Shown: positions 8,624-17,242, counted from the first letter of the stretch. The stretch: DNA of 57,953 nt from Oscillospiraceae bacterium (GCA_009779845.1 WRBE01000009.1:1-57953), one strand, 5' to 3'. The notes: generated by a model not told the origin, from the sequence alone. Translations and numbers: made by a program.

Positions 8624-9436
8624 ATGTTCAAAATCGGCGAATTTTCTAAGCTGGTAAAAGTGTCGGCGCGCATGTTGCGGCATTATGAAGCATGTGGATT
8701 ATTGCAACCTGCGGAAATCGACCGGTTCACGGGATACCGCTTGTATAGCGCAACACAAATCCCGCTGCTTATGCGTATTGTCACACTGCGTGACATGGGC
8801 TTTGGCGTGGAGGAAATTGCAGAATTTCTACCGAATTTCCATGACGCTACCATAATGAAACAGGCGTTAGAGCAAAAACAACATGAAGTACACGCTACTA
8901 TCGCCGCAGAACAAAGCAAACTCGAAAAAATCGCTGAAATAAGCGACAACTTTGAAAAGGAGTATTTCAACATGGTTTATGATGTGGAGTTAAAATCGCT
9001 GCAAGCAGAACAGGTACTTTCTCTGCGGGAAACCATCCCCGCCGAAAAAGAAGAAGCACTTTGGGGCAAACTCTGGGCGTTTATCGCAGAAAACGATGTC
9101 CAGCATACAGGGGGCGGTTATTCAACCTACTATGGAGATGAATACGAGGAACATGCTGTAGACACGGAAATTGCCGTGCCTGTGTCGGAGTTTGGGGAGA
9201 GCAAAGGCGGCTTTCAATACAAAGAATTACCTGCCATTCCGCAAGCGGCCGCCATACGCTTTTCCGGCTCCTATGAGGGGTATGCCCCGGCGATGGGAAA
9301 ATTGGCTTTGTGGATTGAGCAAAACGGCTATGAAATTTGCGGCACTGTCCGCGGGTTTGCCATTGCTTCGCCGACGGATGTGGCCTCACCCGCTGACTAT
9401 ATGACCGAATTGCAAGTGCCGATTCAGAAAGCATAG
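8624..9436 (+). CDS. MerR-family regulator with GyrI-like effector domain
   Basis: A 270-residue protein. Residues 1-70 form the MerR winged helix (KIGEFSKLVKVSARMLRHYEACGLL...GYRLYSATQIPLL). A coiled-coil dimer helix occupies about 75-115. Residues 120-268 form a GyrI-like/AraC effector-binding domain (SGSYEGYAPAMGKLALWIEQNGYEICG). The layout is that of BmrR, so it probably senses a small aromatic or cationic compound. The ATG follows AAGGAG. The next operon encodes TetR and a CPBP protein, not an efflux pump, so the target beyond itself is unclear. Confidence 0.9.
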   Translation: MFKIGEFSKLVKVSARMLRHYEACGLLQPAEIDRFTGYRLYSATQIPLLMRIVTLRDMGFGVEEIAEFLPNFHDATIMKQALEQKQHEVHATIAAEQSKLEKIAEISDNFEKEYFNMVYDVELKSLQAEQVLSLRETIPAEKEEALWGKLWAFIAENDVQHTGGGYSTYYGDEYEEHAVDTEIAVPVSEFGESKGGFQYKELPAIPQAAAIRFSGSYEGYAPAMGKLALWIEQNGYEICGTVRGFAIASPTDVASPADYMTELQVPIQKA

Positions 9437-9454
9437 AGCACCAACGAAAAATGA

Positions 9455-9490
9455 GCGACCTGTCATTTTTATATTGACAGGTCGCTTTTT
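9455..9490 (+). terminator. Terminator after the MerR-type gene
   Basis: GCGACCTGTCA and TGACAGGTCGC pair around a nine-base loop and run into TTTTT. Confidence 0.9.
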
Positions 9491-9541
9491 GTGCGTTAAA
9501 ATAAAGATGAACAACATGTCATTATAAAAAGGGAGAGCGAA

Positions 9542-10237
9542 TTGACACCAAAAATGAGTGCGGGCTATTTCGAGCAAAAGCGCAGGCAAATTTTAGATGC
9601 GGCGTTTGCGGTCTGTATGAGAAAGCCGATGCATGAGGTCTCTATGCGGGATATTATTGCAGAGGTTCAATTTAGTCAGGGGAATATCTATCGGTATTAC
9701 GCCAACTTAGATGAAATTCTGATTGACCTCATCAACCAGCGGAGCGTTTGTTATGATGCCAAGGCGGAAATAGATATTGCCATTTCACTTGAACAAGCAC
9801 CGGAAAGAACACTCGGTATGTTGTTCGATGTTTGGGAAAAAGTCATTTTAGACAATATCTTGGGCGTTGGAAAAATATTTTATGAAATGTGTGCGGTCTA
9901 CGTCAATGACCCGGAACGATTGATGCATTTCGTTTCTAAAAGTAGCACGGCGCGGGATGAGGCGTATTTGAAAGAACAGGGATTCTCTTTTGTAACGCAG
10001 CAGGTGATGGGGGGATATTTCCAGCCCAAATTGCCGCTGGAAGATATATTCAGCTTCCTCGGCACATCGTTTGATGGAATTGTAAGAGACTTGATTATTG
10101 GTACACATTACAATGTGCCTATGTTCCCGCACTTTGACAAAGGCAAGCTTGTGAGAAGCCTTTGCACCGCTTTTGTCCTGCTATTAGGCGGTAACGAACA
10201 ACTCATTTACCCACTTGAGGAGGAAGTGATATCATGA
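9542..10237 (+). CDS. TetR/AcrR-family repressor
   Basis: A 231-residue protein with an N-terminal TetR helix-turn-helix (RRQILDAAFAVC...VSMRDIIAEVQFSQGNIYRYYANLDEI, residues 14-60) and a divergent helical ligand domain. I favour the TTG start at 9542, which lies six bases after GGGAG; the ATG at 9554 is too far from any ribosome site. Its stop overlaps the start of the CPBP protease gene (ATGA), so they form a two-gene operon. Confidence 0.88.
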   Translation: MTPKMSAGYFEQKRRQILDAAFAVCMRKPMHEVSMRDIIAEVQFSQGNIYRYYANLDEILIDLINQRSVCYDAKAEIDIAISLEQAPERTLGMLFDVWEKVILDNILGVGKIFYEMCAVYVNDPERLMHFVSKSSTARDEAYLKEQGFSFVTQQVMGGYFQPKLPLEDIFSFLGTSFDGIVRDLIIGTHYNVPMFPHFDKGKLVRSLCTAFVLLLGGNEQLIYPLEEEVIS

Positions 10238-11046
10238 CGGATAGAAAGAAAAGCATCGTATACATTGTATGTGCATACCTATTTTTCTGGATTGCATTTT
10301 CGCTCATAGGAGCTATCCTGATGCTGATGGGCGAGGATATGCATTGGTTTCAGGAGGGCGTTTTGTTCCAGCTCATGGTTGCGTTTGCGGCTTGGACACC
10401 TACGTTTGCGTTATTTGCCCTGTTCCGGAAATTGTATCCGGGCAGTTCTATCAAGGCGTTTTATAAAAATGCCTTTCGGGAACGCCTGAACGCAACGCTA
10501 TTGCTATGCATTACAGCGGTACAGCTTTTGTTCTTTTTTGGTGCGGTAGGGATTGCGGCATTTGTAAGAGATGTCGCAGTTCATAATTTGCTTGACTTGT
10601 CCTTGCCAACACTTCTTACAGGCGTTCTCTGGACGGCGATGCAAGGGGCAACAGGCGAGCAGTCCGGGTGGCGTGGATTTTTGCAGCCGCATATGGAAAA
10701 GAGATTTTGCGTTATTAAGGCGTCAATCATTGTCGGAATCGTAGCGGGTTTTTGGCATGCGCCACTGTGGTTTACCAGCGGATATCTCGGGTTAGAACTC
10801 GTCCAATTCATTGTGCTATACATGATTGGGATCACTTGTGTTGCGGTCATCATCGGCATCTGCTACAATCGTTGTAGAAATCTGTTTGTGCCGATATGGA
10901 TTCATTTTATGTTTAATTTCACCCTGACAATGTATACGGGTGAGACGCTTGCGCTACTGACATGGCTTACGGCACTCTATGTCCCTGTGGCGATTGGGTA
11001 TGTGGTTTGGCATAAACGGTCACGGGACAGAAGAATGGAGAAGTAA
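10234..11046 (+). CDS. CPBP-family (Abi/Rce1-like) intramembrane protease
   Basis: A 270-residue polytopic membrane protein with about eight membrane segments. The three CPBP motifs are GEQSGWRGF (normally EExxxR), GFWHAPLW and IHFMFNF (HxxxN). Here the second glutamate of motif 1 is glutamine, while the first glutamate, both histidines and the asparagine are kept, so activity is plausible. The start overlaps the TetR stop by four bases, which suggests direct control by that repressor. The substrate is unknown; relatives act in bacteriocin self-protection or membrane-protein processing. Confidence 0.88.
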   Translation: MTDRKKSIVYIVCAYLFFWIAFSLIGAILMLMGEDMHWFQEGVLFQLMVAFAAWTPTFALFALFRKLYPGSSIKAFYKNAFRERLNATLLLCITAVQLLFFFGAVGIAAFVRDVAVHNLLDLSLPTLLTGVLWTAMQGATGEQSGWRGFLQPHMEKRFCVIKASIIVGIVAGFWHAPLWFTSGYLGLELVQFIVLYMIGITCVAVIIGICYNRCRNLFVPIWIHFMFNFTLTMYTGETLALLTWLTALYVPVAIGYVVWHKRSRDRRMEK

Positions 11047-11205
11047 CCCCCTGCTGCCATACCGTCCCAAAACAGGGCGGGACGGTGTGGATGTTTGCCT
11101 TTGCGGCGAGTTGCGTAACGACTGTATAGTTTATAATATGACACGATGCTGTCACACTTGCTGTGATAATATATGTAGAGAAACCATTGTTGAAGGGTGT
11201 TTGCT

Positions 11206-11763
11206 ATGAGCATAAAATTTACAAAGATACAAAATGCAACCGAACGGAAAGAGGTGCAGGAACTCTATAACAAATCCGTTCCTGCGCACGAAAAGGCATA
11301 CTTCTATCCTCTATGGTGGAAAAGAAAGCGCCCCAATATATCGTTCGTCAATATCTATGACGAAGATAAATGGGTTGGCTTTGTTTTCTATTCCCTCCAC
11401 AAGGATTTAGTTTATGTTTGGTTTTTCGCAACTTGCGACACCACCGTTTCCAAAGAATACGACAGCGCAATGTTTGCCGAACTTAAAAGGTTGTACCCCA
11501 ACCACCGCATAGCTGTGTCAATAGAATCCGAAAACGAAACCGCCGATAATGCCGAGGAAAGCGCAAAAGAAAAGCAATTTTACGAAAGCAACGGATTCAG
11601 AGAAACAGGCTATTTCGTAAAACGAAAAGCGGATTCATTCGAGATAATGATAATCGGAAAATCGTTTCATATTGAGGAGCTTTGCAGTGTAAACAAGGCG
11701 GTCTATCCGCTTATCGGACGATTTCTGGCATCCGATTTGAGAAAGCAGATTCAGAAGAAATAG
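11206..11763 (+). CDS. GNAT-like acetyltransferase domain protein
   Basis: A 185-residue protein. The pattern WVGFVFYSLHKDLVYVWFFAT followed by KEKQFYESNGFRETGYFVKRK resembles the central strands and the C-terminal motif B of GNAT N-acetyltransferases. The acetyl-CoA loop is not well conserved, so activity is uncertain. The ATG at 11206 lies six bases after AAGGGTG. It appears to be a single-gene unit ending at the 11840 hairpin. Confidence 0.65.
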   Translation: MSIKFTKIQNATERKEVQELYNKSVPAHEKAYFYPLWWKRKRPNISFVNIYDEDKWVGFVFYSLHKDLVYVWFFATCDTTVSKEYDSAMFAELKRLYPNHRIAVSIESENETADNAEESAKEKQFYESNGFRETGYFVKRKADSFEIMIIGKSFHIEELCSVNKAVYPLIGRFLASDLRKQIQKK

Positions 11764-11839
11764 CCTCGCCGAATCAGCAGTTCCCCTTGCAAGACATGGA
11801 AACGCACCACATCATAATAAGCGAAACGATCTACAGCAC

Positions 11840-11880
11840 AAAGGGTTAGGAAGATGAAATCCTCATCTTCTTAACCCTTT
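11840..11880 (+). terminator. Terminator after the GNAT-like gene
   Basis: An AAAGGGTTA...TAACCCTTTT stem is topped by a core identical over 19 bases to the hairpin at 4647-4689, with the same AATCC loop, and continues into a T-run. Confidence 0.85.
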
Positions 11881-11914
11881 TTTGTGTTTGCCTTTGGCAA
11901 ATTTTCTCTAGTCG

Positions 11915-12055
11915 TTATCGGCTGCGGCTATTGTCGGTTTGGTTGTTGGACTGATTATTGGAACGGTTGTTAGACTGGTTGTTATTGGACTTGTTATTCG
12001 ATTGCGTACAGTCCTGTGCCTTGTCCTGTGCTTGGGTTTTCTTGTTTTTCGACAT
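11915..12055 (-). CDS. Tiny Asn/Ser/Gln-rich hydrophilic protein
   Basis: A 46-residue frame with a near-ideal ribosome site (GAAAGGAGG, seven bases before the ATG). It starts MSKNKKTQAQDKAQD and becomes a low-complexity repeat of QSNN and RSNN units, ending in SRSR. One cysteine is present (C16). No globular fold is expected. Composition and size recall small spore-associated or DNA/surface-binding proteins of Clostridia, but no homology is established. It diverges from yebC. Confidence 0.7.
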   Translation of the reverse strand: MSKNKKTQAQDKAQDCTQSNNKSNNNQSNNRSNNQSNNQTDNSRSR

Positions 12056-12188
12056 GTGAGAAACCTCCTTTCAGAGATAATTACAGGAGTAGTGTTACCT
12101 GCCCAGGGAATTTTATACACCCTTGCCCACAGGGTTTGATTGTGGTAAGATTAGTTTTATATTACATACAACAGAAGGTGAAACCAGC

Positions 12189-12914
12189 ATGGCAGGACAT
12201 TCAAAGTGGAAAAATATCAGAGAACGCAAAGGGAAATCCGACGCCCAGCGGGGCAAAATCTTCACCAAAATCGGGAGAGAGATGACCGTAGCGGTGAAAG
12301 AGGGCGGCCCCGACCCCGCCTCCAACGCCAAACTGCGGGACGCCATCGCCAAGGCACGGGCCGCCAATGTGCCGAATGATAACATCAAACGCGTGATTGA
12401 AAAGGCCAGCGGCGGCGATGGGACGACGTATGAGGTCAACACCTACGAGGGTTATGGCCCCTCCGGCGTGGCGGTGATTGTAGAGACCATGACGGACAAC
12501 AAAAACCGTACCGCCGCCGATATGCGCCATTATTTCGATAAATATGGCGGCAACTTGGGCACAGAGGGTTGTGTGTCTTGGTCTTTTGACCGCAAAGGCG
12601 TTTTGGTCATCGACAACGAAGCCGGGGACTTAGACGAGGACACGGTTATGCTAGATGCCCTAGAGGCCGGTGCCGCCGACTTCGAGCCGGACGAAGCGGT
12701 GTTTGTTGTCCACACCACGCCGGAACAATTCGGCGACACGCGGCAAGCCTTGGAGGACAAGGGGTATGTGTTCCTCTCCGCACAGGTGGAGATGGTGCCG
12801 CAAAATTACATGACGCTGGATGAGGAAGAGGCTAGGAAAAAAATGGAGAAGCTACTTGTAATGTTTGAGGACTTGGATGATGTGCAAAATGTATGGCATA
12901 ATTGGGAGGAGTAG
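12189..12914 (+). CDS. yebC: YebC/PmpR-family protein
   Basis: A 241-residue protein starting MAGHSKWKNIRERKGKSDAQRG, the invariant YebC N-terminus, and matching the family length. GGPDPASNAKLRDAIAKARAANVPNDNIKRVIEKA and the C-terminal YMTLDEEEARKKMEKLLVMFEDLDDVQNVWHN are also characteristic. Relatives have been described as transcription regulators and, more recently, as factors that help ribosomes through proline-rich stretches. The ATG follows GAAGGTG. It stands alone between a divergent small gene and a DUF2156 gene. Confidence 0.95.
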   Translation: MAGHSKWKNIRERKGKSDAQRGKIFTKIGREMTVAVKEGGPDPASNAKLRDAIAKARAANVPNDNIKRVIEKASGGDGTTYEVNTYEGYGPSGVAVIVETMTDNKNRTAADMRHYFDKYGGNLGTEGCVSWSFDRKGVLVIDNEAGDLDEDTVMLDALEAGAADFEPDEAVFVVHTTPEQFGDTRQALEDKGYVFLSAQVEMVPQNYMTLDEEEARKKMEKLLVMFEDLDDVQNVWHNWEE

Positions 12915-13053
12915 GGGGCCGTGGCAAGCCGAAACAAGAAGGCTCGACTTGTCGCCGATGGTGTTCAACTTTAGTGATTAAAATCCACAAATATCTAATG
13001 AATTTTCCCTGCCAATATGATATAATGGATATATAGTCAAAGGAGGTGCGGGC

Positions 13054-14082
13054 ATGAAGCGAACTTTGACCAACCATATGGAACACGCACATGTGTGCGA
13101 GTTGGTGCGACAGCATGGGCAAAATCCGGCGGCCTATTTGGTGCTGGAGGATGACAAACTCTTATACTTCGGTCAATCGGTAGTCGGCGTGGTTGCGTAT
13201 GGGGTTGTTGGCAAAACGGTAGTCGTCTGCGGCGACCCGATCTGTGCGCCTGGGGACTTTGTGCGGCTATTGTCGGAATTTCGACAGTTTTACACATCCA
13301 ATTTCCATCATTGCGTATTCCTCGGCACAACGGACGTGTTCTTAGAGCATTACACACAGCTTGGGTACCACCATGTGAAATACGGAGATGAGGCACGGAT
13401 TCAACTGTCGAGCTATCAGCTTGCCGGCGGGAAGATGGCACGGATGCGGGCAGATGTGAACCACGCCAACAACGCAGGCGTGTCAACACAAGAGTATAAG
13501 CCACACACGCACCGTGACCCGGAGATAGAACGTGGGATGCAGTTCGTCTCCGAGCAATGGCTGGAAGGGAAAGGCAGCAGCCAATTGATTTTCACAATCG
13601 GCAGCGTCGGGCTGGACAATCCAATGGAGCGGCGTTATTTCTATGCAACAGATGCCGCAGGACAGATGGTTGCATTCCATGTGTTCACACCCTTTGCAAG
13701 GGGCTACACAGCAGACATCACCCACCGTGTGCCCAACGCACCGGGCGGTGTCACGGAGAAGTTAAACTTTGACGCCTTTATGGCATTTCGAGCGGAAGGG
13801 ATAGAGTGGGTTAGCTTAGGCATCGCCCCATTGGCCAATACTCTACGTGACAGCGACCCGCACGATGTAAATGCAAAGCTTTTAAACCTAGTCTATGAGA
13901 AATGCAATGGTATCTATGGGTTCAAATCCTTGTGCTTGGCAAAAAGCCGATACGGCCCCACCCTATGGGCACCGGGACACTTGGTATTTTCCACTCGCCA
14001 TCTTACGCCGCGGATTGCGTATGCGATTGTAAAGATACAAACTCCGGGTAGCGTGCGTGGATTGTTGCGCCGCAAAAAGTAA
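13054..14082 (+). CDS. Stand-alone DUF2156 (phosphatidylglycerol lysyltransferase C-terminal-like) protein
   Basis: A 342-residue soluble protein with two GNAT-like folds as in the synthase domain of MprF: VVCGDPICAPGDFVRLLSEFRQF, GYHHVKYGDEARIQLSSYQLAGGKMARMRADVNHA, and the C-terminal YGFKSLCLAKSRYGPTLWAPGH. The membrane flippase part of MprF is absent, as in many clostridial DUF2156 proteins. It may transfer an aminoacyl group from aminoacyl-tRNA to a lipid or other acceptor; the acceptor cannot be inferred. The ATG follows AAAGGAGGTG, and a TATAAT at 13019-13024 is the probable -10. Confidence 0.85.
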   Translation: MKRTLTNHMEHAHVCELVRQHGQNPAAYLVLEDDKLLYFGQSVVGVVAYGVVGKTVVVCGDPICAPGDFVRLLSEFRQFYTSNFHHCVFLGTTDVFLEHYTQLGYHHVKYGDEARIQLSSYQLAGGKMARMRADVNHANNAGVSTQEYKPHTHRDPEIERGMQFVSEQWLEGKGSSQLIFTIGSVGLDNPMERRYFYATDAAGQMVAFHVFTPFARGYTADITHRVPNAPGGVTEKLNFDAFMAFRAEGIEWVSLGIAPLANTLRDSDPHDVNAKLLNLVYEKCNGIYGFKSLCLAKSRYGPTLWAPGHLVFSTRHLTPRIAYAIVKIQTPGSVRGLLRRKK

Positions 14083-14117
14083 TGTGGACACAGTGGCTCT
14101 TCATACGAAACACAACA

Positions 14118-14152
14118 AAACAGCCCTTTGCCAAGGTGGCAAAGGGCTGTTT
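14118..14152. terminator. Bidirectional terminator between convergent genes
   Basis: AAACAGCCCTTTGCC and its complement form a 15-bp perfect stem around AAGGT between the ends of the DUF2156 and DUF975 genes. Confidence 0.9.
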
Positions 14153-14166
14153 GAGTTTTCTATGTA

Positions 14167-14973
14167 CTACTCGGCATCGTCGGTGTTCTCCTCTTCGATG
14201 ATCTCAATTTTGATTTCGGCCTCAATCTCTCCATCTGTCTCTGCCTGGGCTTCTGGTGCGGCACCTCGCACTTCGTCATAAAACCCGGCGTAGGTTGTGT
14301 ACAGGTATGGCCCGACGTAGACAACATACAAAATGCCAAATGTCAGCACAGACAATACCATCCAGCCGATGAAACTAAGTGCGAGTACGAAATACTCTTT
14401 CTTACGTCCATGCATCATCTGCATAGAGTGCTTGAGGGCCGCCCGGGCGGGAACATGGGGTTGGTCGGCCAAGATAAAGGGGGTCATGGAATAAGATAGG
14501 CCCTTGATAAGCGCCGGAATGAGTGCGGCAATATGTGTAATTGCCATGAGGGGCACGATCCACGCAAGGGCGCTTCGTCCGAGATGTTTGACCAAGAACA
14601 CAGCAAGCACGGTGAGTGGAATTGCGATTAGCACCCAAATGGCAACCCAAAGCACCATCCAAAGCATCCCGCCTAGCCACCGTGTCCAGTTATGTTCCAG
14701 TCCGGCATAAAATGTCCCAACCTTGGCTGATTCCCCGCGATAGATTGCAATGAACTCTCTCATCAAACTGACAGCAATGATGAGCAAGGCAAGTATGCCT
14801 ATCCAATAGAGCAACACAAAGGGAATTCGACCAAGTCCACGTAGTGCGATGGCGTCAATGATGAACAACGCCAGAATTTTGATGCAGACCAAAAGCACCA
14901 GCAAAATCGCCGTTGGCCGCTGTGCCTGCATCCTCTCTTTAGCACGCAATTTGAGTTCTCGTCTCGTTTTCAT
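14167..14973 (-). CDS. DUF975-family membrane protein
   Basis: A 268-residue protein with about six membrane segments and an acidic C-terminal tail (EAEIKIEIIEEENTDDAE). The motif LKHSMQMMHGRKKEYFVLALSFIGW is the DUF975 signature (S-x-x-M-x-G-x-K-x-x-x-F-x-L-x-L-S-F-I-G-W). Family function is unknown. I chose the ATG at 14973 (MKTRRELKL), preceded by AAGGGAGG. A related protein is encoded at 19912, so the window carries two paralogs. Confidence 0.88.
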   Translation of the reverse strand: MKTRRELKLRAKERMQAQRPTAILLVLLVCIKILALFIIDAIALRGLGRIPFVLLYWIGILALLIIAVSLMREFIAIYRGESAKVGTFYAGLEHNWTRWLGGMLWMVLWVAIWVLIAIPLTVLAVFLVKHLGRSALAWIVPLMAITHIAALIPALIKGLSYSMTPFILADQPHVPARAALKHSMQMMHGRKKEYFVLALSFIGWMVLSVLTFGILYVVYVGPYLYTTYAGFYDEVRGAAPEAQAETDGEIEAEIKIEIIEEENTDDAE

Positions 14974-15001
14974 AACTACGGCCTCCCTTCTTTTTATATC
15001 T

Positions 15002-15040
15002 AACAACGTTGCCGTCACTCAGCGTGACGGCAACGTTGTT
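15002..15040. terminator. Perfect 17-bp hairpin between two minus-strand genes
   Basis: AACAACGTTGCCGTCAC and its complement flank TCAGC. No T-run follows on either strand, so it may limit read-through or protect transcript ends rather than terminate fully. Confidence 0.65.
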
Positions 15041-15047
15041 GGATGAC

Positions 15048-15713
15048 TTATCGCACATACGTCATATTTGCATAGGCACGCTCCATGAGCGCATCTGGGA
15101 ATAGGCGGTCAACCCACATGAGAATGCTATTTGTTGCGGGGATGCCATCCAGCCGCATTCCCCAGCGGGCCACTGCGAGGATGGCGATTGCAATGTCCAA
15201 AACCAAAAACAGAATCAGGCCAATCATAAGTGGTTTCCGTACCCGTTCAGGAATTGCGGCAATCAACTTGAGCAGCAGCGGCTGCAGTACCTTGACCCAC
15301 AGCACCGCCAGCAGGCCCCAATAGATAGAGTAGCGCAGGGAAATCCGGCCGCTAAAATGAATCGCCTGTTCGGAATATTCCCACGATACAGAGCCAAACA
15401 CCATCTCTTGCGCCCAAGAAGCGAGAAATTCTACCACAGTGCCGGAGATGACACCAAACAAGAATACCCAAAGGACATTATCTTGTATCTTATACAGGCA
15501 GATGTAAAGTGCTAATGCGCCGAAACCGTAGATGATGTTAAACGGACTAAACAGCATACTAGAGCGGTTTTCAAAATAGCCGCACTGGTAGAAGCAAAAC
15601 AGCATTTCTGCGATATAGCCCATGACCGACCCAAAGACGAACAACCAAAATAGGGTGTCCCAATTGATTCGCTCACGCCCCGGTTGGGCTTGGTGGAGGG
15701 TTCGGACTGTCAT
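15048..15713 (-). CDS. PF06541-type (CmpB-like) polytopic membrane protein
   Basis: A 221-residue protein with about six membrane segments. The stretch FGSVMGYIAEMLFCFYQCGYFENRSSMLFSPFNIIYGFGAL matches the clostridial 'putative ABC transporter permease' family PF06541 (G...E......G...NRG.L.GP..PIYG.G). No ATPase lies nearby, so a transport role is unproven. The ATG at 15713 follows AGGAGGTGA. The gene precedes the DUF975 gene on the same strand. Confidence 0.82.
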   Translation of the reverse strand: MTVRTLHQAQPGRERINWDTLFWLFVFGSVMGYIAEMLFCFYQCGYFENRSSMLFSPFNIIYGFGALALYICLYKIQDNVLWVFLFGVISGTVVEFLASWAQEMVFGSVSWEYSEQAIHFSGRISLRYSIYWGLLAVLWVKVLQPLLLKLIAAIPERVRKPLMIGLILFLVLDIAIAILAVARWGMRLDGIPATNSILMWVDRLFPDALMERAYANMTYVR

Positions 15714-15843
15714 AGGAATCACCTCCTGCAACATACTTAAAACCACAGGAAATTGTTTGCACATACATCATACGCATTAAATCTGAACAGGACATGTCGA
15801 AAAAGTGAATATTTGATAAACATCGTAGTGCGCCACGACGGGT

Positions 15844-15971
15844 GGACTTTTGGCCTTGGGTATGGTACAATTCTGTTGTGTATTACTCGCCGTTTCGGTG
15901 GGTGGTGCAGGGTTTTTTATAATTTGAACGAGGAGACAATGCAAATGCACACCATTAGACCTCCATGTTAA
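15844..15971 (+). promoter_or_regulatory. Promoter and leader of the MFS gene
   Basis: TGGACT (15844-15849), a 17-bp spacer and TACAAT form a plausible sigma-A promoter. A second -10-like TATAAT lies at 15918-15923. The leader then encodes a short peptide at 15945-15971. Confidence 0.5.
15945..15971 (+). CDS. Candidate leader peptide upstream of the MFS transporter
   Basis: An eight-codon frame, MHTIRPPC, follows AGGAGA by eight bases; an in-frame ATG six bases earlier would add two residues. Its two proline codons (CCT CCA, 15960-15965) are complementary to the TGGAGG ribosome site of the MFS gene, and a second, longer match lies at 15999-16007. This arrangement resembles leader peptides that control resistance genes by ribosome stalling. 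Expression is not demonstrated. Confidence 0.5.
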   Translation: MHTIRPPC

Positions 15972-15998
15972 ACATCAAATAGAGCGAGAAATCGTGGG

Positions 15999-16047
15999 CC
16001 TCCAAATGAACCTATGCTGTTCACCATGTATACTAAAAATTTGGAGG
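15999..16047 (+). promoter_or_regulatory. Anti-Shine-Dalgarno stem over the MFS ribosome site
   Basis: CCTCCAAAT (15999-16007) is perfectly complementary to ATTTGGAGG (16039-16047), which contains the ribosome site of the MFS gene. The stem of nine base pairs with a 31-base loop would hide that site until disrupted. Confidence 0.6.
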
Positions 16048-16054
16048 AAAGTAA

Positions 16055-17242
16055 ATGACAACATTCAATGTCAAAACACTATATATCTACAAGTTCATAG
16101 GCCAATGCTTGCCCATCTACGCTTTTTACACAATCTTGTTCCTTGAGAGAGGGAAGTCGGTCACTGACGTTGCTGTGCTAATCGCACTTTGGAGCGTTTG
16201 TTCCATCGTCTTTGAAGCTCCGGCTGGAGTGTTAGCAGACAGATGGAACAGGAGAAATATGCTTGCGATCGCGGCGGTGTTACAGGGGCTGTGTTTCGTT
16301 ATATGGTTTTTTTCCCACACCTTTCTCATGTTTGCCGCCGGGTTCGCTGTTTGGGCGCTTGCGGGTGCGTTTGTCTCCGGGACAGAAGAAGGGCTTATCT
16401 ATGACAACCTGAAGAGTGACGGATGCGAAGAAACCTTCACCAAGGTATACGGAAGGGCCCAATTTTACGCAAATGTAGGTGCCATCGTTGGGATCGCCTC
16501 GGCAGGCATCATCGCTAGTTTCATCCCGATAGAAGTCATCGCGCTCATCTCCGCAGCAATCTGCTTCCTCAATGTAATATTCGCGTTGCAGATCAGAGAG
16601 AAAAACTTTTACTCAGAGCGAACAGGCGAGGGAACAATAGGCTTTTTGGGGACATTCAAAGAAGCAAGCGGTTTCATCAAAGGGAGCAGGCTTGCGCTGG
16701 TCTCTGTCTTATTTCTGGTGCTCTTTGCCAGTCTCGGTAGCTATCTGGACGAATTTGATGCCGTCATCATCGATGACTTTCAGCTCAGTCATATATGGGT
16801 TAGCGTCATTCTAACGGTAAGATTTGCCTTCGTTGCCTTGGGCGACATTCTCGCCCCAATGGTACAAAAAAAGATTGCTTCCATCAAACAGCTCTTTCTG
16901 CTAAACAGTCTGGCATGTGTCTTTCTAACGGGCTTTGCCCTCCTATGGAACCAGTTCGCCATCCTCATGTTTGGGCTGGCATTCATGTGTATGGCTGTGA
17001 CAGAGATTTTGTTAGTAAATGCGCTGCAAAACGAGATCAAAGAGGAAGGCCGAGCAACCGTGATGTCCTTTTATAGCATCGGGCAAAACATAGCCATGAT
17101 TTGTCTCAGCCTAGTCTACGCACTGTTAGCGGGGATATTTACCCTGCAACAAGTCTACCTCATCATCTCTATTTATGGCATTGCCGGCGGATTGGGGTTC
17201 TATCTCTTGTCCAAAGCAATCAAACTCAGAACGCAAGTATAG
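16055..17242 (+). CDS. Major facilitator superfamily transporter
   Basis: A 395-residue protein with about twelve membrane segments. The loop after segment 2 reads GVLADRWNRRNMLAIA, the MFS motif A (G-x-x-x-D-R-x-x-R-R). The central loop near residue 195 separates two halves. Substrate cannot be deduced; the single-gene layout with a leader peptide and a masked ribosome site suggests inducible drug or toxin export. The ATG follows TTGGAGG. Confidence 0.88.
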   Translation: MTTFNVKTLYIYKFIGQCLPIYAFYTILFLERGKSVTDVAVLIALWSVCSIVFEAPAGVLADRWNRRNMLAIAAVLQGLCFVIWFFSHTFLMFAAGFAVWALAGAFVSGTEEGLIYDNLKSDGCEETFTKVYGRAQFYANVGAIVGIASAGIIASFIPIEVIALISAAICFLNVIFALQIREKNFYSERTGEGTIGFLGTFKEASGFIKGSRLALVSVLFLVLFASLGSYLDEFDAVIIDDFQLSHIWVSVILTVRFAFVALGDILAPMVQKKIASIKQLFLLNSLACVFLTGFALLWNQFAILMFGLAFMCMAVTEILLVNALQNEIKEEGRATVMSFYSIGQNIAMICLSLVYALLAGIFTLQQVYLIISIYGIAGGLGFYLLSKAIKLRTQV

